Made by a program: the position numbers and the translations under genes. Shown here piece after piece: positions 7,608 to 13,993 of a stretch of 13,993 bases of DNA. The DNA comes from G039029935 sp039029935 (GTDB lineage: Bacteria > Chloroflexota > Anaerolineae > Caldilineales > Caldilineaceae): positions 1 through 13,993 of the forward strand of contig JBCCFC010000201.1 of assembly GCA_039029935.1 (NCBI GenBank), read 5' to 3'. Within the stretch, counting starts at the first letter, position 1, and each line of letters opens with the position of its first letter. The notes beneath the pieces were generated by a model that did not search any database, had not been told where the DNA came from, and saw only the letters and a program-made list of their open reading frames with translations.

Positions 7608-10600
7608 ATCAGCATTTAAAATCTGGCGATGCAGATCGAGGCTTACCTCAATTTCATCTGACAACGCCAATTGCTTCGCAACATGAATGGCCTGCTCGAT
7701 ATGGTGCAGAGCCATCTCGCGGTTGTCTTGACGTAGATAGACTTGGGCGTATAGACGGTGGTTTTCGGGCAAAAGTTGTTGTGCACCTGTTATCTGAATC
7801 AAGCTGGCGGCTTCGTCCAAATAGTCAAGCACACAGCTATCGCTGGTGTTGCCAGTGTCATCTGTGCCGTTCCCTCTAGCCATTTCAAGCTCAACCAAGC
7901 TATGCAACGCAGCGGTTAACTCCATTTGTAGCCCCCGCTGTCGGGCAATTTGTATAGATTGATCCAGATGCTGTTGTGCTTTTTCATGCTGGCCCATATA
8001 GAGGTACATGGTGCCAAGATTAATCTCAAAATCTGTCTGTTTAATCGCGCTGTTGAGTGAGGCCAGCAGGGGCGGTACCTGCTCCATGATGGCAATGGCA
8101 TCGTTATGTTCGCCTGCCATAAAGCGTAGTACCCCAAGATTGATTAGTGCGCCACTCACCATGTATTGGTCGTGAGTTTGCTCGCTGATTGCCAGTCCAC
8201 GCTGCATCTCGGCATGGCTACGCATAGAATCCCCTTGATACCAATAAATAATGCCCAAAGAGATATGACCTTTGGCTCTCACACGGCTAGGGTTGGGTGC
8301 CAATAACGACAACCCCTGCTCTATCGCCTGCTTTGCCGCTTCATAGTTCGCCAGATACGTATGGATATCCCCCAAGCAAATCAATAGGTATGCCTTTTCG
8401 GGCGAATCGAGTGTCCCCAACGCATCCAGTCCGCTCTGGAACCATGTGAGTGCTTGCGGATAATCAACTCGGTCAAAAATATCCCCCATGCCGCGACATA
8501 TCTGTGCCTCTAGTTCATGCTGTAGCGGCGTGTCCGGCAAGCTTGGTAATAGATTGAGTGCGCCCTCAAAATGCCTCTGGGCTTCGTCGCTATTGCGCAA
8601 AAAGATATTCAAATCGCCTTGTGCAATCCGCAGTCGGATGCGTAGTTCTGCTGAGAGACGTTTCTCCTTGATCTCTTGGAAAAGCGCATAGAGGGCAGTG
8701 GCACGACCCTGATTGATATGCGCCCACACATCATCCACAATGGCATAGGCGGCTTTTTCAAAGTCACTGGCGTGACAATAATGATAGGCAACCTTAAATT
8801 GATCGATCTCCTCCTCGGCATAATATTCCGCCGCAAGGTGATGCATATGTCGCCAGACATTGCGTCGGGTACGCTCCGCATAAAATGTATAGATCAGTGT
8901 GGTTTGTGCATAGACATCCTTGGCATGTTCAACGCTAACCGTCAGTAGATGGCGCTCGGTTAACCCAATCAGCATATCCCAGACCTCAATCTCGGACTCG
9001 CCCAACACGGTCTCAATGGCCTCTTCAGTGCTGGGATAGTGCATCAACGCAGCCACCGCTTCCATCACCCTACGCTCATCATCGGTCAACGCTTTATGCA
9101 CCTCATTGACAAGAAAGCGTTTTATGTCGCGCACCGTCATAAGCTGACCGACCATCGTGTCAATGGCTTCTGCCGAAGGTGCGGCATTGCAGATAAGAGT
9201 GAGTAGTCGTGCGTTACCATCGGTCTGGTGGTAGATTTTCTGATAAAGCGCATCGGGCAAGGCTTCCTCGATGCCACAGAGTCGAATAAAGTGCTTGGTC
9301 TCTTCTACCGTAAACCCACCCAAAGAACGATAGCCAGTTGAGTCTACAAAGTCGGGCAACGTTTGCGAATTCAAAATCACCCAAGGTCCTTGGGGCGTCA
9401 CAGCGTTGCAAATATACTTGATGAAGTTGACAAGCACCATATCATCTTTGACAAGGTGGAAATCCTCAAAGCAATACAAAAATGGTTGCCTGGCAAGCAT
9501 CGACTCTAAGGCATCAATCAGTGACTCGGTTGAGGGCGACTTCTGGTCGGCATGGATCATCTCCCATGCGCGATAGTCGCCATGATAGGCAAAGAATTTT
9601 GCCAACAATGTAGTGAGCGTGGTGATGCATTCTTGTTCCTGAAATGGATGCCAAAAGATGAATTGTTGGGGTGTCTCTGCGCGGCTATCTGCATACTTAT
9701 CTGCGCGCTTATCGGAAGCAAGATAGGTCATGATGGCGGTCGATTGGCTCTTGCTCCACTGACGCGCCAAGTGGCTGGTGAGCGCGCTTTTGCCCACCCC
9801 GGGCATCCCCACGACGATTGCTGGGGTTGCTGCTGTCAGTTTCTCCATACAATCGGCCACCTCTGTTTCACGACCGATAAAATTGGGGATGGCAGGCATC
9901 TGATTGGGTTCTTGGGGTGTCGGCAGAGCCGCTCGTCTGCGTGCGGCTTCATCTTGCGCATCATCGTGCGTTTCTTGTTGGTGTACCGATGTACCTCTTG
10001 GTGTAGAAACGAAGACAACGGGAATGCCCCAATCGTGAATGTCCATCTCTGGTTCCAGAGAGAGAATGTTGCGGGTTTCCGAGATGGCCTCTTCAATGGG
10101 GACGCCCTGCGCAAGACATTCATAAAATTCCTGTGTAAAGACAATCGCCGTCTCATCGGGGATGGCATATTGCATGGCAATGACTGTACAGGGAATGCGT
10201 TTGAGAACAGTCGCGGCAAGGCTGGCCTGTGCTTGTTGGCTCGATGCTGTGCCACTTGATGCTGCGCCACTTTGACAGGAGTTGAGGACAATCAGCCGGA
10301 GGTCATGTGTGTTGGTGAAAAAGTTGCCAAAGCTATCGGCGTCCACAAGCTGTGGTCTCCCCTTGCGGTCGTGGAGAATTAGGTAGGCCCCATCCTCGCC
10401 CACACCGCTATGACCGATGTAGTGAAAGACATGGGGGGAAAACTTGCGCATGGCCTTGATAATATCGCGCGCTTTGGCCTGTTCGACAAACTGCACCGCA
10501 ACGGTTTCGTCATCAATGGCATCCTCTAAGGCTTCCATAAATAACGACTTTTCATGGTCGATATTCAACAACGGTAGGCCAGGAATCTCTGGATTGGCTG

Positions 10601-11072
10601 ACACAACCAAGATACGCAACGCCTCTTGAATATCCTCCATTGTGTCCGGTGAAACAATCTGAGTGGTGGGGTTGAGTCGCACCAAGGCAGTTGTACTCTG
10701 GGTCCCCAAAAAGACATGTTCCTGTGGATCATAAAGATATTCCCACGGCAACACGGCCAACTCTGGCGGTCTAATGTTGAGACAGATGCGCAGCTTATGA
10801 TCGTCATGACGCGCAAGTCCCAACCCTGTCCGGTATTGCTCACCGACCAAGCCGGAAAACAACGTTTGAAAGAGTCTGCTGCCCAATCCGACCAGCATTT
10901 CCTCATCGATCTCGCGTTCGTGTAAGGCAACCAACGCATCGGCTATCTCGGCGTCACGCGCCAACTCAAACGCTGTCTCACCCCATCCCCCACAGGATTG
11001 GCGGACCTCGGCACGATAATATGAGTTCTGAATCGACTCAATGTCAACTTCAAATGATTCATAGTGATTCAT
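7602..11072 (-). CDS. CHAT protease-STAND ATPase-TPR protein
   Basis: About 1156 aa. The ATG at 11072 (MNHYESFEVDIES) is preferred over a GTG at 11105: homologues as I recall them begin like this (a short strand followed by YRAEV), and neither start has a clear ribosome site. Domains in ATG numbering: an N-terminal region common to CHAT proteins (1-140); a CHAT caspase-like protease with HYIGHSG (catalytic His about 221) and LNSCQSG (catalytic Cys about 266); a linker to about 390; a STAND/NB-ARC-like NTPase starting NFIGRE, with Walker A GMPGVGKSA (Lys 428) and Walker-B-like LYCFEDF (Glu536-Asp537); a helical and winged-helix region; and about eight TPR units to the C-terminus (for example AYLLICLGDIHTYLANYEAA, ALINLGVLRFMAGEHNDA). 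No signal peptide or membrane segment is seen, so it is cytosolic. Known logic for such proteins: TPRs sense, the ATPase oligomerises, and the protease is activated. The target is unknown. Confidence 0.9.
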   Translation of the reverse strand: MNHYESFEVDIESIQNSYYRAEVRQSCGGWGETAFELARDAEIADALVALHEREIDEEMLVGLGSRLFQTLFSGLVGEQYRTGLGLARHDDHKLRICLNIRPPELAVLPWEYLYDPQEHVFLGTQSTTALVRLNPTTQIVSPDTMEDIQEALRILVVSANPEIPGLPLLNIDHEKSLFMEALEDAIDDETVAVQFVEQAKARDIIKAMRKFSPHVFHYIGHSGVGEDGAYLILHDRKGRPQLVDADSFGNFFTNTHDLRLIVLNSCQSGAASSGTASSQQAQASLAATVLKRIPCTVIAMQYAIPDETAIVFTQEFYECLAQGVPIEEAISETRNILSLEPEMDIHDWGIPVVFVSTPRGTSVHQQETHDDAQDEAARRRAALPTPQEPNQMPAIPNFIGRETEVADCMEKLTAATPAIVVGMPGVGKSALTSHLARQWSKSQSTAIMTYLASDKRADKYADSRAETPQQFIFWHPFQEQECITTLTTLLAKFFAYHGDYRAWEMIHADQKSPSTESLIDALESMLARQPFLYCFEDFHLVKDDMVLVNFIKYICNAVTPQGPWVILNSQTLPDFVDSTGYRSLGGFTVEETKHFIRLCGIEEALPDALYQKIYHQTDGNARLLTLICNAAPSAEAIDTMVGQLMTVRDIKRFLVNEVHKALTDDERRVMEAVAALMHYPSTEEAIETVLGESEIEVWDMLIGLTERHLLTVSVEHAKDVYAQTTLIYTFYAERTRRNVWRHMHHLAAEYYAEEEIDQFKVAYHYCHASDFEKAAYAIVDDVWAHINQGRATALYALFQEIKEKRLSAELRIRLRIAQGDLNIFLRNSDEAQRHFEGALNLLPSLPDTPLQHELEAQICRGMGDIFDRVDYPQALTWFQSGLDALGTLDSPEKAYLLICLGDIHTYLANYEAAKQAIEQGLSLLAPNPSRVRAKGHISLGIIYWYQGDSMRSHAEMQRGLAISEQTHDQYMVSGALINLGVLRFMAGEHNDAIAIMEQVPPLLASLNSAIKQTDFEINLGTMYLYMGQHEKAQQHLDQSIQIARQRGLQMELTAALHSLVELEMARGNGTDDTGNTSDSCVLDYLDEAASLIQITGAQQLLPENHRLYAQVYLRQDNREMALHHIEQAIHVAKQLALSDEIEVSLDLHRQILNADA

Positions 11073-11354
11073 ATTCGTATATCTACCATACTTCGTGACG
11101 CTCACATTACAAGAAAGTATGTAAAATAATTATTGCACATCTAGGTTACTATTGTGCTTTCACACTGCCTGAATATGAGCGTTTCGTGATTATCAGGAAT
11201 CATCAACTTTTATTTAAGCCATGATGTATTTGAAATTTGTATTTTTTATGCTATTTGTATAGCCTACTTTAAATCGTTGCAATGTAATATTGATTCCATA
11301 TTGGACAACTAAAAAAGTCTGGATACAACATCTGCATGTAAAATAAAACAAGGT

Positions 11355-11406
11355 ACTGGCGATTCGAGGTCGAGTTTTGCCCCCCGCTAGACCTCAAACC
11401 ACCAGT
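11355..11406. repeat. Imperfect two-part inverted repeat
   Basis: The inner arms GAGGTC (11366-11371) and GACCTC (11390-11395) and outer arms ACTGG (11355-11359) and CCAGT (11402-11406) are arranged symmetrically. There are 6 unpaired bases on each side between inner and outer stems and an 18-nt C-rich loop. It may be a protein-binding site or a decayed palindromic repeat. It lies upstream of the putative promoter at 11454. Confidence 0.45.
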
Positions 11407-11450
11407 TATCTTCTGCTTCCTAGTGGCGTTACAGTTCTGTCACCGATATA

Positions 11451-11459
11451 TGTTACAAT
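11451..11459 (+). promoter_or_regulatory. Possible extended -10 promoter for the oxidoreductase gene
   Basis: TGTTACAAT matches an extended -10 element (TGn followed by TACAAT at 11454-11459). A weak -35-like TTACAG lies at 11429-11434, 19 bp upstream. It would give a leader of about 90 nt before the TTG start at 11557. Assigned by motif only. Confidence 0.35.
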
Positions 11460-11542
11460 GCAAACAGCAATAGTTCGTTCAACCATCATTGGTTACGATA
11501 CACACAGGACAGGTGCATTCTTATCTGGCGCAATCTAGTCTC

Positions 11543-11547
11543 GGAGG
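11543..11547 (+). promoter_or_regulatory. Ribosome binding site GGAGG deciding a TTG start
   Basis: GGAGG sits 9 nt before the TTG at 11557 and is the only strong Shine-Dalgarno match nearby. The next in-frame ATG (11581) has none at a usable distance, so TTG is the likely start. Confidence 0.75.
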
Positions 11548-11556
11548 ATATCAATT

Positions 11557-12801
11557 TTGCAAACACTGTCACTTGAAGCGATGATTTTCCCTACCCTCCC
11601 TTTCCCCTACACAGAACGGCAAGAACAGCTTGTGGCACAGACCAAAACGTTGGCCCAGAAATTCGCTGAACGCGCTGCGCAACATGATGCCGATGGCACA
11701 TTCCCGCTGGAGAACTACGATGACATTCGCACAGCAGGCTTGCCAGGGATGATTGTTCCAACAGAGTACGGTGGGCAGGATGCCAATTTGCTGGACATGT
11801 TGCTGGTGATGGAGATGATGGCGATTGGCGATGGTAGCACGGCGTTGAGTACGAGTATGCATGTGCAGACGCTGGGCAATGTCGTGGAGAACCGTTCATG
11901 GCCGTCGCATATGTTTGACCGCGTGTGTCGTGATGCAGTGGCTGTGGGGGCAATGGTGAATGCGGTAGCGACCGAGCCGGAGCTGGGTAGCCCCAGCCGT
12001 GGTGGCAAACCCAAGACAACGGCGCATCCGGTTTTTGATGACGCAGGAAAGGTTCAACATTGGCTCATCAATGGGCATAAGAACTTTGCGAGCTTGAGTC
12101 CAACATTGGACTATATGATTATTGCGGCGGCATTGGAAGATGGCAGTGGTGAAGTCGCACGCTTTGTTGTTCCGACAACAGAGCGGGTTGGTAGCGATGG
12201 GGCTGGCATTGAGGTTTTAGAGACATGGAATGCAATGGGGATGCGCTCAACAGGGAGTCATGATGTACTCTTTAAGGATGTGTCTGTGCAGGATGAGAAT
12301 ATCATCATGCGCAGTGATAGCAGTAAGCCGCATAAAGGAGGGCGCAGTAACCCTTGGTTTATGCTCATTGTAAGCGGCGTCTATCTGGGTGTCGCTGTGG
12401 CAGCGCAACGGGCAGCAGCGCACTATGCGCAGACACGTGTCCCAACCGCGCTGGGTAAACCAATTGCCACGCTGGAGAGCATACAGCGGCATCTGGGCGA
12501 GGCGGAGTTGTTGTTGCATCAGGCACACACACATCTCTATCACACAGCAGATCAGTGGATCCGTTACCCGGACAAACGCATGGAGATGAGCCAGTCCGTG
12601 AATGTTGCCAAACACACAGCAACCAACAATGCCATCAAGGTGGTTGACCACTGTATGCGTATCGCTGGTGGCGCAGGTATGACCAAAAACTTGCCCATCG
12701 AACGCTATTATCGTGATGTACGTGGTGGGCTGACACATCCGATGAATGATGACCAGCTGATGACCTATCTGGGGCGAAACGTTCTTGGTCGGCTAAAGTA
12801 A
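11557..12801 (+). CDS. Acyl-CoA dehydrogenase-fold flavoprotein (unusual active site)
   Basis: 414 aa, the usual length for the acyl-CoA dehydrogenase family, which are FAD enzymes that oxidise acyl-CoA thioesters or, in divergent branches, carry out other flavin chemistry. Visible parts: an N-terminal helical domain (about 20-125); the flavin/substrate motif TEPELGS (139-145) replacing the usual TEPxAGSD; a middle beta domain with MGMRSTGSHDVLF (228-239); and a C-terminal helical domain with GGAGMTKNLPIERYYRD (371-387). The catalytic base position in the usual YEGTSEI motif reads LTHPMNDDQ here, without Glu, and the alternative helix-G base seen in isovaleryl-type enzymes also seems absent (NPWFMLIVSG). 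The tail resembles Bacillus YdbM-like family members. It starts at TTG with a good GGAGG. It lies 54 bp upstream of the MBL-fold gene on the same strand and is probably co-transcribed. Family is sure; substrate is not. Confidence 0.88.
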   Translation: MQTLSLEAMIFPTLPFPYTERQEQLVAQTKTLAQKFAERAAQHDADGTFPLENYDDIRTAGLPGMIVPTEYGGQDANLLDMLLVMEMMAIGDGSTALSTSMHVQTLGNVVENRSWPSHMFDRVCRDAVAVGAMVNAVATEPELGSPSRGGKPKTTAHPVFDDAGKVQHWLINGHKNFASLSPTLDYMIIAAALEDGSGEVARFVVPTTERVGSDGAGIEVLETWNAMGMRSTGSHDVLFKDVSVQDENIIMRSDSSKPHKGGRSNPWFMLIVSGVYLGVAVAAQRAAAHYAQTRVPTALGKPIATLESIQRHLGEAELLLHQAHTHLYHTADQWIRYPDKRMEMSQSVNVAKHTATNNAIKVVDHCMRIAGGAGMTKNLPIERYYRDVRGGLTHPMNDDQLMTYLGRNVLGRLK

Positions 12802-12842
12802 CACAGGCTTCCAGCCTGTTGCGGGCAAGATGCCCGCGTTAC
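12798..12842 (+). repeat. 45-nt three-way-junction palindromic repeat
   Basis: The sequence folds completely. The outer stem GTAAC (12798-12802) pairs with GTTAC (12838-12842). Inside it are two 7-bp hairpins with 3-nt loops: ACAGGCT/AGCCTGT (12803-12819) and GCGGGCA/TGCCCGC (12821-12837), separated by one T. It overlaps the stop codon of the upstream gene (12799-12801) and ends 13 nt before the next ATG. The hairpin pair with 'ggcttccagcc' and 'gggcaagatgccc' looks like dispersed REP-type repeats that I have seen in intergenic DNA of Chloroflexota and cyanobacteria. It could stabilise or attenuate the message between the two genes. Confidence 0.8.
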
Positions 12843-12855
12843 GTTAGGAGTAAAC

Positions 12856-13752
12856 ATGGCATACACATTCAACATCGGCTCAATCCGCTGTCACATTGTT
12901 CGTGATGGTCGCCACTATGCTGACGGTGGCGGGTTCTTTGGCGTGGTCCCGCGCGTGTTGTGGGAACGGGTGGTGCAGCCCGATGAACAAAATCGTATTG
13001 TCTCGGAAGCCCGTTGTCTTCTGATTGAATCGAGCGAAGGGTTAATTCTGGTCGATACGGGGCATGGCGATAAATATACCGACAAACGACGCAAAATTCT
13101 GGGGCTGGAAGTGGCTTCTAAACGGGATCGACTAGTGGCGGATTTGGCATCCGTCGGATTTAGACCCGAAGATGTGGATATCGTGATTTTGACGCATTTA
13201 CATCAAGACCATGCGGGCGGCGCAACTCGTTGGGATACACCCGACCACACGCCAGGGCAAGCCATTCCCACCTTCCCCAACGCACGCTATCAAGTACAAC
13301 GCATTGAATTGGCCGATGCCAGCTATCCCAATGAACGCACCGCCGCAACCTATTTCGTTGACAACTGGCAACCATTAATCGACGCCAACCAGCTTGACAT
13401 TGTGGATGGACCACAGCTACTAGCACAGGGTGTCCATACGGTCATCACACCGGGACATATCACAGCATTGCAGGCCGTCTGGGTGCAGGATGGCGGCGAG
13501 AGTCTGCTCTTTTTGGGTGATGCCTGTAGCTGGGCTGCACATATGAACCGCTTGGCTTGGGTTCCAGCGTGGGACCTTGACCCCATGACTTCCATTGAAA
13601 CCAAACGCGCATTGGCACATGAGGCCATCTGTAGCGATGCACTGTTGGTTTTTCAGCATGATTCGCAGGTGGTGACAGGTCGTTTGGAAATGGGTGAGCG
13701 TGGACCGACGGTACAGCCGGATATTACTGAAATACAGTATCAGTACGTATAG
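12856..13752 (+). CDS. Metallo-beta-lactamase-fold hydrolase
   Basis: 298 aa, a complete MBL-fold metal hydrolase of the lactonase/glyoxalase-II-like kind. All metal ligands are present: HLHQDH (H114, H116, D118, H119), H201 in TPGHI, D222 in FLGDA and H268 in VFQHDS, so a two-zinc (or iron/manganese) centre is expected. The N-terminal segment (GGGFFGVVPRVLWERVV) is typical of an uncharacterised subgroup that lacks a signal peptide, so the enzyme is cytosolic. AGGAG (12846-12850) lies 5 nt before the ATG. It sits behind the acyl-CoA-dehydrogenase-like gene, so it may act on a lactone, ester or thioester made or used by that enzyme, but this is inference from context. Lactonase (quorum-quenching type) or thioesterase are both possible. 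Confidence 0.9.
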   Translation: MAYTFNIGSIRCHIVRDGRHYADGGGFFGVVPRVLWERVVQPDEQNRIVSEARCLLIESSEGLILVDTGHGDKYTDKRRKILGLEVASKRDRLVADLASVGFRPEDVDIVILTHLHQDHAGGATRWDTPDHTPGQAIPTFPNARYQVQRIELADASYPNERTAATYFVDNWQPLIDANQLDIVDGPQLLAQGVHTVITPGHITALQAVWVQDGGESLLFLGDACSWAAHMNRLAWVPAWDLDPMTSIETKRALAHEAICSDALLVFQHDSQVVTGRLEMGERGPTVQPDITEIQYQYV

Positions 13753-13810
13753 GTTATATAAAGGGCGATATTTGTGTGTAATTTTATCCCATTGAACGAT
13801 GTCTTGAAAT

Positions 13811-13816
13811 AGGAGG
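13811..13816 (+). promoter_or_regulatory. Strong ribosome binding site AGGAGG
   Basis: A perfect AGGAGG, 7 nt before the ATG at 13824. Such a strong site in front of a 32-codon frame suggests the start of a once longer gene. Confidence 0.7.
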
Positions 13817-13823
13817 TTGAATC

Positions 13824-13922
13824 ATGCCCAAACAAATTATTTATGGTGAATCCAACTACGAAACCATTGTCAAAAAAAATGCAGTGACGGCAATTCGGTC
13901 GTGTGACCCGTTTCAACATTGA
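13824..13922 (+). pseudogene. Truncated start of an AAA-ATPase-family gene
   Basis: A 32-codon frame beginning MPKQIIYGESNYETIVKKNA. This matches the usual opening of AAA-ATPase-like/PD-(D/E)XK family proteins (a short strand, G-x-S-N-Y/F-E, then a KxN segment that normally runs into YVDKT). Here it turns into AVTAIRSCDPFQH and stops at 13920-13922. Adding or removing one A in the A8 run (13872-13879) leads quickly to stops, so a simple slip does not restore the family sequence; a deletion or rearrangement is more likely. A genuine short peptide cannot be excluded. The same family is represented by a C-terminal fragment at 119-763. Confidence 0.5.
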
Positions 13923-13993
13923 TAACATAACATGAAGAGGAGCGTGTGCTCACAGAGTAATCATGGCCACCTGCAACAAAAATGAACTTATCC

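Larger units (their letters stand above)
11073..11556. other. Divergent intergenic region
   Basis: About 480 bp between the divergently read CHAT and acyl-CoA-dehydrogenase-like genes. The half next to the CHAT gene (about 11106-11350) is AT-rich, as expected for promoters, but I could not fix a convincing -35/-10 pair for the leftward gene. The right half holds an inverted repeat (11355-11406) and a plausible rightward promoter near 11454. No coding frame in it looks real. Confidence 0.6.

Noticed and set aside
7541..7615. Upstream ATG at 7615 as start of the secreted protein
   Set aside because: It has no ribosome site, overlaps the CHAT gene and would put about 25 extra residues before the signal peptide; the ATG at 7540 has AAGGGA at good distance.
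9552..10259. Open plus-strand frame of 235 codons
   Set aside because: It lies wholly opposite the STAND/CHAT region, whose sense-strand protein has clear motifs. The antisense product has no recognisable domain.
13932..13993. Possible further gene starts (ATG at 13932 and at 13963) at the right edge
   Set aside because: The first gives only 17 codons; the second is cut off by the window after ten codons, with no clear ribosome site or recognisable sequence.

Overview
The window is about 14 kb of roughly half-GC bacterial DNA, most likely from a Chloroflexota (filamentous green non-sulfur lineage) genome or metagenome contig. This is inferred from protein families, not from a marker gene. 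The evidence is a huge secreted FG-GAP/metalloprotease protein with Pro/Thr-rich linkers and an 'FLPF' tail, a CHAT-STAND-TPR protein, a member of the large AAA-ATPase/PD-(D/E)XK family, and short palindromic intergenic repeats. All are typical of that phylum as I know it.

Layout. (1) Bases 1-238 form a perfect 94-bp inverted repeat that breaks into the 3' part of a plus-strand gene for an AAA-ATPase-like/PD-(D/E)XK nuclease protein; only the C-terminal nuclease half remains. (2) Bases 764-982 are a convergent intergenic gap holding one strong 26-bp hairpin. (3) Bases 983-11072 carry two genes on the minus strand, probably one operon. The promoter-proximal gene encodes a CHAT protease-STAND ATPase-TPR protein of about 1156 aa. 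About 60 bp downstream of it lies a gene for an exported protein of about 2185 aa, with 14 FG-GAP/VCBS repeats, a zinc-metalloprotease centre (HELGH...DD) and Thr/Pro-rich linkers. (4) Bases 11073-11556 are a divergent intergenic region with a plausible rightward promoter and an imperfect inverted repeat. (5) Bases 11557-13752 hold an acyl-CoA-dehydrogenase-fold protein and a metallo-beta-lactamase-fold hydrolase on the plus strand, probably co-transcribed, with a 45-nt three-way-junction repeat between them. (6) Right after these is a well-signalled start (AGGAGG) of what looks like another AAA-ATPase-family gene that fails after about 20 codons.

How the genes may work together. The minus-strand pair is the most interesting unit. 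It joins an intracellular, caspase-like CHAT protease on a STAND signalling chassis to an exported, calcium-repeat-rich metalloprotease. CHAT-STAND proteins are known or suspected players in prokaryotic immunity and regulated cell death. The link to the secreted partner is inference from adjacency only. The plus-strand pair looks metabolic (flavin oxidoreductase plus hydrolase). No rRNA, tRNA, CRISPR array, transposase or phage gene was found.
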